Shown here piece by piece: positions 10,529 through 21,464 of a DNA stretch of 64,000 nt (position 1 is the stretch's first letter; every line of letters begins with the position of its first letter). This stretch comes from Flectonema sp. DT1601 (Eukaryota; Euglenozoa; Diplonemea; Diplonemida; Diplonemidae). Location of the stretch: the NCBI GenBank assembly GCA_964019425.1, contig OZ025843.1:1-64000 (forward strand). Direction: 5' to 3'. The translations under genes were made by a program, and so were the position numbers. The notes beneath the pieces are model-generated. The model saw only the letters and a program-made list of their open reading frames with translations. It did no database searches and was not told where the DNA came from.

Positions 10529-10868
10529 CCTTCCATAACGACTTACTCCCCCATTTCACTATCCTTCCATGACGACTTACTCCCCCATTTCACTATCCTT
10601 CCATAACGACTTACTCCCCCATTTCACTATCCTTCCATGACGACTTACTCCCCCATTTCACTATCCTTCCATAACGACTTACTCCCCCATTTCACTATCC
10701 TTCCATGACGACTTACTCCCCCATTTCACTATCCTTCCATGACGACTTACTCCCCCATTTCACTATCCTTCCATGACGACTTACTCCCCCATTTCACTAT
10801 CCTTCCATGACGACTTACTCCCCCATTTCACTATCCTTCCATGACGACTTCCTCCCCCTATCACTATC
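10529..10868 (+). repeat. 34-bp minisatellite, ten units
   Basis: Units start at 10529 and every 34 bp to 10835, and the tenth is degenerate. The first six alternate between CCATAACG and CCATGACG variants, which suggests spread as 68-bp dimers before the later run of identical monomers. On the minus strand each unit contains GAGTAAGT, a good splice-donor match, and GGAAG, a possible acceptor. There are no unique spacers, so it is not a CRISPR array. Confidence 0.9.
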
Positions 10869-10879
10869 CAACTTGTTAG

Positions 10880-11450
10880 GTCAGAGTCAGTCACGTGACG
10901 GAATGACATATGAAACTTGTCAAACTGGCCACGACTGCTGATTCCATAACCTTCAGCCCCACACAAGAGAATCCGGTTTGAATGGTCATGCGGACTATAG
11001 AAAACTGTTGACGCTTCTTCGCAGTCAGCTTTGTTCTTAAGAAGATGGGTTTGGATTCTTGTCTGCATCACCTGACATTCCACAAAAAACGCATTTGTCA
11101 CCATAAAGGTCTGATGATGGATTCGTATCGGAGTCGTCATCTGACAGCAACACAGCAAAGGATCAACGGATATGTCCTCTCTCACACAATAAACCATAAA
11201 TTGCTCCTTTACAATCTTGAGGATGTGCTTCAAAAGAGAGTCCACGTTGTTGTCGTGCTGCCCTTAACTTCTTTGAATAGTTCTGTTCAAACTTTCGTCT
11301 TGCTTCTTTTAATGAAACTTCGTACTGATCATCTCTACGTTGGTTCTTTTCTAAGATCTTCCGGTCTTTAAATGCAACAGTGTGAACAGAACTTTCATCT
11401 TTGGCTCTGCGAACTACTGATTTGGCAATTCCAAACGGTATATGGTCAAA
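10880..11450 (-). pseudogene. Degraded coding-like region, unrecognised
   Basis: Several minus-strand frames have protein-like composition but do not connect. The frame at 11163-11440 is basic and helical (RRDDQYEVSLKEARRKFEQ). A second frame near 11040-11160 has an acidic linker and CVFCGMSGD. A third continues to 10870 (YSPHDHSNRILLCGAEGYG). I can find no splice sites that join them convincingly. This may be a dead gene or transposon remnant. No function is proposed. Confidence 0.25.
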
Positions 11451-12113
11451 TACACAAGATAATAGAAAGAGAAAAAAAAGAGAGAATTGACTAACCCTGT
11501 ACTGAACAACCATCTCAGAACGGAAGACGGTTGTTGACAATAAATATTTATTGAACATTTTAAAAAATCTTTTTCGTTCTTACAATACTTGTTAAATGCA
11601 AAATAAAAAAGTAAACTTAAACTTAATCTTCATTGAAGATCTCGAAATTAATTCGTACTCATATCCCTGAATAAGGTACATAATATTATGTGTCCCAAAT
11701 TCCAATTAAAATTCATAGTAATTCATCATGGCGGTACATTTGTACTCCGAATCAGCCAAATTATTCAGCACCAATTGGTACTTAGGACTAAGTATACAGC
11801 TTTGAATTGTATATACTCTTCTTAGCTGCTACTGCCTCTAAATAAACATTTAAAATCAACCAAATTATTATTGAAAAACACAGTAGAAACGATCATAACT
11901 TTAAAACAAATTTCTTCCAAACAAACGAACGATAACCAACCGAAGATACGCCCTTAAAGAAACAGGTAACAAAAGCTACCGTTTAGTTCAAATCCTCACA
12001 CTTTATGGAGGGATGAGGCGTATAATAAAATATGAAATACAAATCCATGCAATTCATTTATTTTGATACATACTCCACACGAAGGCATGATTGTCCTCCC
12101 GGTATATTTATAA
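11451..12113. other. Intergenic, no gene seen
   Basis: This stretch is AT-rich. It contains one copy of the short retroposon 3' end (11566-11604, here with a short A tail) and otherwise nothing I recognise. Confidence 0.6.
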
Positions 12114-12236
12114 GGGGGGTAACTTGATACTAATATTAAATGGAAAGCAACTTGAAACTGGCAAAAACGAGAATAGGGTTCAGCCAAACCTGGTTGCAAT
12201 AAAAGAAATCAACAGTTGGTATCGATAAAAAACCTC
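12114..12236 (+). mobile_element. Small inverted-repeat element of about 120 bp (copy 1)
   Basis: It follows a G run and begins TAACTTGATACTAATATT, and it ends TTGGTATCGATAAAA. The ends form an imperfect inverted repeat (TTGATACTAA against TCGATACCAA). Two more copies lie at 50874-50994 and 51221-51338, each also beside a G run. Internal sequence (GGGTTCAGCCAAACCTGG) is nearly identical between copies. It looks like a MITE. Confidence 0.6.
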
Positions 12237-12237
12237 C

Positions 12238-12556
12238 TGGTAGGGGGAGAATTAATGTGAGATTCCCGATTCCACACTTTACAACAAGTACACAAAGGAT
12301 AACAAACAAACATAAGCATTTTACAGGCGAGATGGAACCACCGAGCTCCAAAGATGTTATTGAATGTGATACCTGTGGAGGAAGATATAATAAGTAGCAC
12401 AGACAAAGTAATAAACACCAATGTGCAAAAAATCGACCGAACAAGGTAGTCAATTGTCCCTGTGGGGGTAATTTGATACTGCATTTTCAAGCTCAAAGGA
12501 ACAACAATTTCTCCCGGTGGGGGGAGAATTAATGTGAGATTCCCGATTCCACACTT
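12238..12556 (+). repeat. Two direct copies of a 41-bp motif
   Basis: GGGGGAGAATTAATGTGAG followed by ATTCCCGATTCCACACTT occurs at about 12242-12280 and again at about 12520-12556. The intervening 240 bp holds no supported gene. Confidence 0.6.
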
Positions 12557-13657
12557 AGATACATATAAGCACTGTAAATGGTACACTGGGTTAACGGACG
12601 ATGAACAATCGGAAATGAAAAAGAATCAAGTCAAGTTTGAGGGGATTCATCTTGAGTGTAGGTGTGTCTGTGTGAAAGAAGAATAAATCTCCGATTCTCT
12701 TTTCTATCAACAGTCTGCTTGGATGTGTACTACAGAGAAATTGTTTTTCAAACATTTTGGAACACAAATAGTTTCGGGAAAAAAAAAGTGTTTCCAGAGT
12801 TATAGTCCAAAATACACCGAATCTGTGTGGCCTGACCTTATGTAAAGTGAATGAAACGTAACAACTTTCGGGTATTAAAAACAAAATGCTTGACTGAAAA
12901 ATATGTCGAATCTGGTAATTCGGGGACCACGTACTATCAGGTTGGGCGTCCCATGCCCCGTAGTCCGTTCAACTTACACTTAACCGAAGTTAAAAGAAAA
13001 AAACTTCCCCACAAAGGGGAGAACATTTGCGTTCCATACCACTACCTCTGTGTTGGGAGGTGTTATCCGGGAAGAATGTACTGAGAGGAAGACCCCTGCA
13101 CTCACAACAACATCAAAATTGAAGAGGCGCAAGGAGTCATAAGAACTGAGCTTATTCTTGTCTTTGGTGGTGTAATATTTTGTTCTGCTCCCTTTAAATG
13201 AATAACACTCCTTTTCCCCATTGGCCCTTTTTTCAAAAAAGTTGAGACACAAGTGCGGCTCTTAGCGGCATGAGAGTAAGCGCAAATTTCCTGCTGACAT
13301 CAGCTGACTAAACACAAGGAACCGCGGATACACTCAGAACATAAAAGGGCCTGTGAAAGGAAGTATGGTTACTGTGAATGACACTCGATCTAAGGGTCCT
13401 AAACACATGTTTGCTTGCTACATGATTCAAACCGATGGCAACAACGGTGTCGGTACAAGCGTCTTACACACCAAGGAACCCGAACTTGCCTTCGCTGACC
13501 ATTTTTGTAAAATACGTCTGCAGATGAATACAACGTGACCCCCATTTACCACAGCAACAAACTCTGCTATTTTGAAATACACCATTCCTGTCGTGGAATA
13601 TTACCACAAATCTTAACTGGAGAATATTTTTTTTTCTTTTTAGCAAAATACAAACTG
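12557..13657. other. Intergenic, no gene seen
   Basis: Only short unsupported reading frames occur on either strand. No recognisable motif, RNA or repeat was found here. Confidence 0.5.
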
Positions 13658-14122
13658 ATGACTACGAGGGGTCTGGGTAGCCCGCATCAGTAAGGACCCA
13701 ATCGCGAAGATTGTAGTTTCATAGTATTGGCTGGAAGTGATCGACTTCCAGCCTCCACCTTGCCCAGAGGCTAACAGGTTGTAAACAACTAAAGAAAATA
13801 AAAGAGAAATCCGGGAGTGGGGGGGAAGGTGAAAAAAAACAAAAAAACTTCTTTCTTTCATATACATCTTTCTTTATAATACGACCACATGTGCCGTATG
13901 CCCACACTCCACGAAAGAAAATAGAAAACCCCGGAACAGTACCGAGGATCGTTCACCCCCAGTTGTCCAAAGATATTACAATTGTACTGCGGGCTTACCG
14001 AAAAGCTTTAGAAATGTACCACAAAAAATTGGGCAGCACATAGCCATATCACTCAGCAAGAAATGAAAACCAAAAGGATCAGGTAAGATGACAGTCAGTT
14101 TAAGGTCATAACTGCGCCGGAC
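13658..14122 (+). repeat. Dispersed repeat of about 450 bp (copy A)
   Basis: The start (GGGTCTGGGTAGCCCGC...AGGACCC) can fold, and it is followed by a perfect hairpin, GGCTGGAAGT-GATCG-ACTTCCAGCC. It ends in AGGATCAGGTAAGATGACAG and ACTGCGCCGGAC. Copies in the same orientation lie at 40571-41012 (almost full), 37557-37762 (3' half) and 62093-62460 (diverged). The strong hairpin suggests a structured RNA origin. No tRNA A/B-box pair was found. Confidence 0.75.
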
Positions 14123-14787
14123 CAATAATAGGTTTTCTTCTTGAAGGAATGGATGAGAAAAACTAAAAGGAAATTAGAAAGATATATCAAGAAGGATATG
14201 AAAAGGCACTTAAACCACTCTGGGAATGAAGTCAGAAATTCAAAGAGCCATGAAGTGCATAGTTAGTTTAAATATCTCTTGTGGCATAAGGGTGTATCAA
14301 AGAAATCAGTTGTACCTGGGATGAAGCAAGTCTCCAATTTTTTATCATGTTAACACAAACTGTCAGAAGTGTGTTGCCAAACATATATATTTTATATAAA
14401 AACTTTGAGATAAAAAAAAAAAATTTTTTTTTTTTTTTTTTCCCCTGAGTAAAACCAGTGATAGTTTAACTCTTTTTTTTTTTTCACATTATTATTAGTA
14501 TCAAATTTCAGTCATGAACAATAATTGCTAAAACAAAAAACCAAAAGATCCCAAATGGAAAGAATATTTTTCGATTCGTAGATTACCTCTCTTCAACAAA
14601 GAACAGAGTGAGAAACACCCGCAAACCAACTTCCCGACTTTTTATGAGACAAAATCTCACTCAAAACAGATAAGAAAAAAGTCAAAAGGAAGTCACACGA
14701 GTAAAGAGAAAACGTTAGTGCAGTACCTGATAAAAAGTTACTCTCTGACGAGTATCGCAAGAGAGGGAAGAAACCGACAGAAACTAC
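14123..14787. other. Intergenic, homopolymer-rich
   Basis: Long A and T runs lie around 14412-14443 and 14474-14486. No gene, RNA or known repeat was recognised. The last six bases (AACTAC, 14782-14787) form the left target-site duplication of the following element. Confidence 0.5.
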
Positions 14788-15478
14788 CATACTTGTACCC
14801 CTTTAAAGGGGGCAAAATAAAGGGGAAATTAAAGGGCTTTTAATGCCCTTTAATTTCCGTAATTCCAAAATAAAGGGGAAATAAAGGGCTTTTAATCCAA
14901 ATAAAGGGCTTTTTTTCCTTTTTTTCCAAAATAAAGGGGAAATAAGCGGAATAAAGGGGGGTGGGAAAGCCCCTTTATTTCCGCTTTATTTATTAAATCC
15001 CAAGGCACCCACCACGCTGCGTCATCCTAAGTCGGAAAGGAAATTACTCGAAAGTCGGGGCAGTTCGAACGTCAGCATTCACATCAGCAAGCAACCAGTC
15101 CTGAGTACTTAAAGAACCCAACCATTACGTGGATCAGTCACAGTCACACTTAGTATAGCGTTAGTACAGAGGACACGGATCTGCTATGCAGGGAAGTGAC
15201 TTGAACTCGTTCAACTAATTAATGTGTGTAGATATAAGCGCCGCGAATTGACGGGTCTGAAGTTATGCTTTCCGAAGAGAGCAACCACCCACGCGAGTGT
15301 TATTTTGACGCTATAACCTGTGACTTTCAACACGTAACAACCAGGGATAATTCTCAGTAAGGCCGCCGTCACCGTGAAGCTGCTACGAATATAACCCAAC
15401 AAACTAGCAATTCCTCCAACCTTTTTCGTCAGTCGGGATTGTTACACGCCGGAAAAGGAAACTACTCGAAAGTCGGGG

Positions 15479-16415
15479 CAGTTCGAACGTCAGCATTCAC
15501 ATTAGCAAACAACCAGTCTTGAGAACCCAATCATTACGTAACATGTAACAACCAGGGATAATTCTCAATAAGGCCGCCGTCACCGTGAAGCTGCTACGAA
15601 TAACAGTTCGAACGTCAGCATTCACATTAGCAAGCAACCAGTCTTGAGAACCCAATCATTACGTAACATGTAACAACCAGGGATAATTCTCAATAAGGCC
15701 GCCGTCACCGTGAAGCTGCTACGAATAACAGTTCGAACGTCAGCATTCACATTAGCAAGCAACCAGTCTTGAGAACCCAACCATTACGTGCATCAGCCAC
15801 AGTTAACCTGCAACTTTCAACATGTAACAACCAGGGATAATTCTCAATAAGGCCGCCGTCACCGTGAAGCTGCTACGAATAACAGTTCGAACGTCAGCAT
15901 TCACATTAGCAAGCAACCAGTCTTGAGAACCCAATCATTACGTAACATGTAACAACCAGGGATAATTCTCAATAAGGCCGCCGTCACCGTGAAGCTGCTA
16001 CGAATAACAGTTCGAACGTCAGCATTCACATTAGCAAGCAACCAGTCTTGAGAACCCAATCATTACGTAACATGTAACAACCAGGGATAATTCTCAATAA
16101 GGCCGCCGTCACCGTGAAGCTGCTACGAATAACAGTTCGAACGTCAGCATTCACATTAGCAAGCAACCAGTCTTGAGAACCCAACCATTACGTGCATCAG
16201 CCACAGTTAACCTGCAACTTTCAACATGTAACAACCAGGGATAATTCTCAATAAGGCCGCCGTCACCGTGAAGCTGCTACGAATAACAGTTCGAACGTCA
16301 GCATTCACATTAGCAAGCAACCAGTCTTGAGAACCCAATCATTACGTAACATGTAACAACCAGGGATAATTCTCAATAAGGCCGCCGTCACCGTGAAGCT
16401 GCTACGAACATAACC
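15479..16415 (+). repeat. Tandem repeat with 404-bp higher-order unit
   Basis: CAGTTCGAACGTCAGC recurs at 15479, 15604, 15729, 15883, 16008, 16133 and 16287, a spacing of 125, 125, 154, 125, 125, 154. The 154-bp version carries a 29-bp insert (GTGCATCAGCCACAGTTAAC region). The true period is therefore a 404-bp trimer. A more diverged ancestral-looking copy begins at 15061. Confidence 0.9.
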
Positions 16416-17956
16416 CAACAAACTAGCAATTCCACTCACTTCGAACGCACTCAGCCAGAGAGCTTGCCAACAGAACAGAACGCAAGGTTACTTTCGGGTC
16501 CAATCTTCGCCGTGAGCCTGGTGTCTTGTGCTGGGCTGGGTTTCCAGAGGGCCTCACCATGCACACAAACTCCTGGATGGGACGATCGAGGGAATCAACC
16601 AAGCCGAGAACTGAACCGGAAGGATAGGCTTACAAGACTAACCTGAAGTAAACTTCAGAGCTTCGCTTTCCAGCATGCCGAAACAGAGCCATGGAAGGGG
16701 ATTACACAACAACCTCATTAAACCCACTGGCCACCCCGTGCATAGTCGCCGCCAATGGTTATTACTATCCAAAGCGCTAACACGAGGCACCACACATTCG
16801 TAAGAAGGGAGTCCTACCGGAACGGACCACGCATCTGATTCTACTGGTTAAAGCAACTCCGAAAGAATGTATTCTCCATGATTTCAGACATGTAACTTTT
16901 GGATATCATGCTCCTGTCTAATTGTTCCCACATAAGCTTTTGTCTTGAGAGATTGAAAATAAAGTTTGTAGTAATAGCCTAAAGAGAGGAGAAAGTTTTT
17001 ATTTTAAAATTGCGAGAAAAAATGATGTCAAGTCAAATTGACCAGGTATTTCTCTGACAATCTTGACTGTCAGCGGCAGCGTAGTAAATGACTGCAGATA
17101 AATAAATACCACGTGAACATAGTTGAGCACCACTTGCTTATGTAACCGCAACAGTTTTTTATAAAACCCATGAGTATTTAATTAATAATTATATTGTCTT
17201 GAAAACTTGAAGGGGGTTAACTGTTGGATTTTATACGTAAAATACAAGACGAACGCCTGCTTTGGACACGCTGGTTTGTTCACAGTAACTTCGGTGGTCT
17301 ACCCACCAATTGATACTCACTGACAGATTTAAATATCATCCATTGCAATCTTCAGAATGCAAAAGCACTTGAAGTTACGATTCCTCTCAGCTGCATACAC
17401 ATCTCTTTTTTCCGTGTTGTCATTCAGTGCAGTACGGAATCGAGTTATTCAACTGTGAATTAATCACCAAGACGAACACCAGGAAGGGGGGCGTTTGAGT
17501 TTGATTTGTAAAATACAACTATATCATCATAACGATATTTAACATCATAAGGAAACCGCTAGCTACCATGCTGGTAACTGACCAACTCAGTCAACTCACT
17601 AATCTTTGGCCACCGTTCCGACTTTCTTTCCTTTCACACCGACAGTCCTCTAACGGACTAATCACGTATCGAAAAAAACAGCGAAGGTCGAGCAACTTAA
17701 TACCTCGTGCCGAAATTCTTGTGAGGAACTCAAGAATTTTTGCTGAAAAAAAAATTTCTAAAAAAAAAATTCCTCACAATAATAATTCCTTACCAGATCA
17801 CCAAAGGAAACCCCCAGTAAAAATTTTTCCTTGATCAGGAATTATTTTTGTGGGAGAAGAATCTTGTGAAATAACGATTTTTGAGGAGAAATTCCTTGCA
17901 AGGATAATTCCCGCAATAAGAATATAGGAAAGAAAATTAAAAAAAAACTTTTTTAA

Positions 17957-18034
17957 GTGACGCTGGTTGTCCACTGGTATGATTGTGGATTTGCATTCGC
18001 TAGGCTGCAGGTTCGAGTCCTGGTGGAGGATTTT
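17957..18034 (+). repeat. tRNA-like SINE head nested in the 3.5-kb element
   Basis: GGTTGTCCACTGGTATGATT resembles an A box and GGTTCGAGTCC is a perfect B box. A T run follows. The anticodon stem does not pair, so a working tRNA is unlikely. Its GGTTGTCCAC start is shared with the SINE-like copies at 38146 and 41178. Confidence 0.5.
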
Positions 18035-18274
18035 TTTTTTAATTAAAAACCATTAAAAGCCCTTTATTTTTATTTTTCCAAATTAAAGGGGAATTAAATC
18101 CCCTTTAATTTTAAAATAAAGGGCCCTTTAATTCATTAAATCCCCTTTAATTCCCCTTTATTTCATTAAATTGGAAAATAAAGGGGAATTAATTAAAAGC
18201 CCTTTAATATTAAAAGCCCTTTATTTCCGCTTTAATTTTTAATTCCCCTTTAAAGGGGTACAAGTATGAACTAC

Positions 18275-18634
18275 TGAGACAAAAAAAAAAAAGAGAGAAC
18301 TGAGTTTCTTCAACAGCATGAAGAATAGTCACTGATAAAACTTATTTCTTTTCAAAACTAAGACAGCATCGTTTGTTGAAAGCTGGGTAACCCACCACTA
18401 GGTTAACAAGCCTTCTTTTTCAAAGGTGCTTCTTACTAACGACTAAGCAAGAAGAAGTATCTCGAAGTGACCTCTGACCTATTTCTCGAAGAATATGAGA
18501 TAGTTGTATTCTGAGTACGTTGTACTTCGTTGAGTGAGTTTTTCGATAAAAGATATAAACACAACCAAAACTACTCGTAAAAAGTAACAAAAAAAAATCT
18601 AAAGAAAGAATGTAGACATGTAACCCAATCAGAT
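18275..18634. other. Intergenic, 3' side of the membrane-protein gene
   Basis: AT-rich sequence lies between the inverted-repeat element and the stop codon at 18635. No feature was recognised. Confidence 0.5.
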
Positions 18635-20365
18635 TTATTTCTGATTGGTGATAAGAAGTCTGAACCCGAACGCCGCGGCTGTTCCAAAAGTTGTTACGAA
18701 CTGTCCCAGTAACTCGTAGTTGGCGCGTATACCAAATACCCTAACAGGTGATAAGTCGTAAGCACCTTCAAGTCCTCGCTTTATTTCAGCGAGTGCGCGA
18801 CAGACTGTCTCAACGTGATCATCTACAAGAGAATCATTCGAATCATAATTCAACGAACGTACGCGAAGTTTTTCTACCGCAATAAGACCTGCGTGATAAC
18901 GCTGAATTGAATTAGCGCGGGCGGCGCAAGCAAGCACCGCACCGAGAGAAACCGCAACATAAGCGGCGATGGTGATGACAACAGCGAGAACCTGAGTGTC
19001 AAAGATGTAACCACTGAGAGCCGCTAGTGCTACAGCTAACACTGCCGCAGTGAGTAAAATAAGCGCAACTGAGACATAAAAAGTAATGCGCATTTCGAAA
19101 CGTTTTCCAATATCGAGAGCGACCAACCTGCAATGGAACCACGTGTAGCTGTTGACTGGTATTTGTAAACTAATCTTATCAGTAATAACCCTTCCACCAG
19201 GTGGAGGAGTTAGCCCCACAGCCCACATGGTTGTCTGCATAATTGAATATAATCTGTGGTAGTGCACAACACCAGCCATCAAGAATGTGTACATTGAAAC
19301 CCAACAAAACAAAATTATAAGCGTCGTGAAGACTTTAATAACGTAATGTTCCCATCGTAGTCCACTGTAGTTGAAAGGAGGAATTGGAGACCAGAGGCAG
19401 GCGACCAGTAAGGCGTTAGACAATTTACCGTACTTGCCAATTTTTTTGGTTGAACTCTGAGTAGAGTACAGAGCGTAGTCGCAAAGTCTCTCCATTACAT
19501 CGGAGGCTCTAACTTTGTACAAGTGACCAGCCGATTCAGAATCATTTGGTAGAGAGTCTGGTTTCCTCACGTAGAAGACTTGTTTTTCCAGATCAATATC
19601 TTTGCGTAGTTGTGCAAGGCGAAGCTCCTCGTTTAACAGATCGTTTGTACAGAAGAACCAAGATGCTACCAAATGACGCGATATATCAACATCACCATTC
19701 TTCATGGCGTGATACTCAGCCGGGGGATAAAATGCGTATTTTGTTCCTATTATAACACATCGATATAGGTATAAAATTATAGCTAACGCGACATCAACTT
19801 TAAGTTCCTTGATATCCAACAATAAGTAACATGTAATCACTCCCATCATAAGTAAAGGAAATGCTTGAATAATAAAATTCGGAGGCAACGCGTTGGTAGA
19901 AGAACAGCTTGCTATGAAAATCTTGTTTTGAGCCCCCGTGTAACCCTCAAAGTAAATGTTAAATGGAAGTGAAAACGGTTGAAAAATATGTGACAAGGCC
20001 TCATAAATAAAAGTTCTGTTGTTAAAAACAATGTCGTGATTCGGGTCAATAGCTTCCACTTTTTCAGTCAACATTCTCTTCTCCAACTCGTCAAGTAGCG
20101 CGGTTCTCGAAGTTGGGCAATCAATGACTCGTTTATCTTTACTGTGTGCCCATGGATGTACTCTCGAAGGGTACATCCCCTTTGGCGAGTTTAGTGGAGT
20201 TCCTAATGACCCCATAAAAGGCTCAACTTCTCCCATTTCGACGACAACTTTCCCTGACATCTTTTTAAGTGATTTCTGGTTTTTGAATTTTAAAATAAAG
20301 TAATCCAACCGTGTGAACACATTATTCACTTCAATCGACATCATAAAATTACTGAGAGTTATCAT
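18635..20365 (-). CDS. Multipass membrane protein, unknown family
   Basis: The gene is uninterrupted and encodes 576 aa if the first ATG (20365) is used, or 541 aa from MSGKVVVEMG at 20260. I favour the first because a TTTTTAG acceptor lies only 15 nt upstream (20381). About six hydrophobic segments are visible: two in the first half (IIQAFPLLMMGVITCYLLL and VALAIILYLYRCVIIG), one near residue 340 and three in the last third, including an Ala/Val-rich pair. A soluble region of about 130 residues separates the first two segments from the third. There is no signal peptide and no enzymatic motif that I recognise. The context gives no functional hint. Confidence 0.75.
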   Translation of the reverse strand: MITLSNFMMSIEVNNVFTRLDYFILKFKNQKSLKKMSGKVVVEMGEVEPFMGSLGTPLNSPKGMYPSRVHPWAHSKDKRVIDCPTSRTALLDELEKRMLTEKVEAIDPNHDIVFNNRTFIYEALSHIFQPFSLPFNIYFEGYTGAQNKIFIASCSSTNALPPNFIIQAFPLLMMGVITCYLLLDIKELKVDVALAIILYLYRCVIIGTKYAFYPPAEYHAMKNGDVDISRHLVASWFFCTNDLLNEELRLAQLRKDIDLEKQVFYVRKPDSLPNDSESAGHLYKVRASDVMERLCDYALYSTQSSTKKIGKYGKLSNALLVACLWSPIPPFNYSGLRWEHYVIKVFTTLIILFCWVSMYTFLMAGVVHYHRLYSIMQTTMWAVGLTPPPGGRVITDKISLQIPVNSYTWFHCRLVALDIGKRFEMRITFYVSVALILLTAAVLAVALAALSGYIFDTQVLAVVITIAAYVAVSLGAVLACAARANSIQRYHAGLIAVEKLRVRSLNYDSNDSLVDDHVETVCRALAEIKRGLEGAYDLSPVRVFGIRANYELLGQFVTTFGTAAAFGFRLLITNQK

Positions 20366-20606
20366 TTTAGTTTACCCCGACTAAAAACTCTATTTTGAAC
20401 AATCAATAAAGAACACTATCGAATAGACGGAATGCACAGGGCGAGGATCACTATTTCTGATTGCCACAAATGTCACTTTCGCGCAACAGGGAACGCGACG
20501 TGTGCTTAGACCATGTGATGCAACACACGGGTAAGTCAAGCAGTTCTGTCAGTGCGATGGCAGGCTTTTACTTCAACTCATTAGAATGAGCATTCGTGGT
20601 GTCACT

Positions 20607-21161
20607 TTACGGAGTGCGAGCAGCAACAGCAGCAGTTTGCTTGTCAATAGCACTTCCAGAAGTCCAAAAGAGCTGCTCCAAAGACATTCTAACCTTCTCT
20701 CTCTTAGAACGAGCCTCATTGAGAGAAACTCCAAACTGGACTTCCGTTGAGCTGAGTCCGTGAGGATATTCATCCAACGCTTTACGAGCTGATTGATATT
20801 TGAAATGTTGATCAGGAAGTGGATGCAGGAAGTCAGGTCGGTTAATGTGTTGCGTCACAAGACGCGGGTTGATCTTCATCCACTCGGCTTGCTTGACGGA
20901 AGTTAGTTTTTCCTGAGCATCCAGAACGGCTCCTTTTACAGCAGTTGTTACTAAAGTGTAATCTAATTCTCCAATTGAATCTCTGAAGACAGCATTATCA
21001 TCAAAAGTGATTCCCTCAACTCTTCCACATCCGCTGTACCTGACGGTGCATCCTTTTGAACGTCCGCTAACAACTGTTGCTGCAATTTTCCGTTTGGCTT
21101 CCTCCCCCAACATGACTTCTCGGTATTTCTTAATTAAAGCATTGCTATTGCGAAAACTCAT
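20607..21161 (-). CDS. YbaB/EbfC-like nucleoid-associated protein
   Basis: The gene encodes 184 aa from ATG 21161 and has no intron. Residues about 25-100 follow the YbaB/EbfC pattern: a helix, then a strand of the form GCTVRYSGCGRVEGITFDD (the family has a G-x-V-x-V-x-V-x-G-x-G-x-V-x-x-V core), then an acidic helix ending in AVLDAQEKL. Bacterial YbaB is about 110 aa and binds DNA as a dimer. This protein adds a C-terminal helical extension of about 80 residues. A possible job in eukaryotes is binding mitochondrial DNA. No clear targeting peptide is visible, although the start is basic (MSFRNSNALIKKYREVM). A T run of about 25 followed by AG (21205) lies 44 nt above the ATG. Confidence 0.6.
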   Translation of the reverse strand: MSFRNSNALIKKYREVMLGEEAKRKIAATVVSGRSKGCTVRYSGCGRVEGITFDDNAVFRDSIGELDYTLVTTAVKGAVLDAQEKLTSVKQAEWMKINPRLVTQHINRPDFLHPLPDQHFKYQSARKALDEYPHGLSSTEVQFGVSLNEARSKREKVRMSLEQLFWTSGSAIDKQTAAVAARTP

Positions 21162-21464
21162 TTTTAGTAATCTACTGAGTCATCGGTTAAATTAAATTCG
21201 TAAGCTAAAAAAAAAAAAAAAAAAAAAAAAAACTGCCGACACTCTCACTCAACTGGACTGTAATATAATAGTTTTAAAGGACAGTAAAGGTAGACGCTGG
21301 AAAGCTCTACAGACTGTTGTTTGGAAGAAAATAGGGGAGAAGAAAAAAAAATGAAAAAATATTATTATCAAACTGCAGTAACGAACCAGTACGTAGTAGG
21401 AGTAATAACCCAACTCTTTATCAGCGGAAGGGTTTACCTTTTTTGATAAACCCGACAAAAAGTG
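21162..21464. promoter_or_regulatory. Intergenic with strong candidate trans-splice acceptor
   Basis: On the minus strand the A run at 21207-21231 reads as about 25 T followed by AG at 21205-21206, then 44 nt of leader to the ATG of the YbaB-like gene. No donor lies between it and the upstream gene's stop (21465) that would make a coding intron. It fits a spliced-leader acceptor. Confidence 0.5.

Larger units (their letters stand above)
14788..18268. mobile_element. 3.5-kb inverted-repeat element with 6-bp target duplication
   Basis: The ends are CATACTTGTACCCC (14788) and its exact inverse GGGGTACAAGTATG (ending 18268). AACTAC is duplicated on both sides (14782-14787 and 18269-18274). Inside each end lie about 200 bp built from AAAGGG/CCCTTT palindromes. 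The interior carries a 125/154-bp tandem repeat (15479-16415), a run of unique sequence and a tRNA-like retroposon head (17960-18030). No transposase frame is seen, so it is non-autonomous. A 6-bp duplication fits few superfamilies (Dada-like elements make 6-7 bp). The family is unassigned. Confidence 0.8.

Noticed and set aside
10529-10868. CRISPR array
   Set aside because: The 34-bp units are directly contiguous with no spacers, and the genome is eukaryotic.
15479-16415. CRISPR-like or rDNA spacer array
   Set aside because: Whole units repeat with fixed lengths and no unique spacers, and the array lies within a bounded transposable element.
17960-18030. Functional tRNA-Ala (TGC loop)
   Set aside because: The loop TTTGCAT is suggestive and the B box is perfect, but the anticodon stem has several mismatches.
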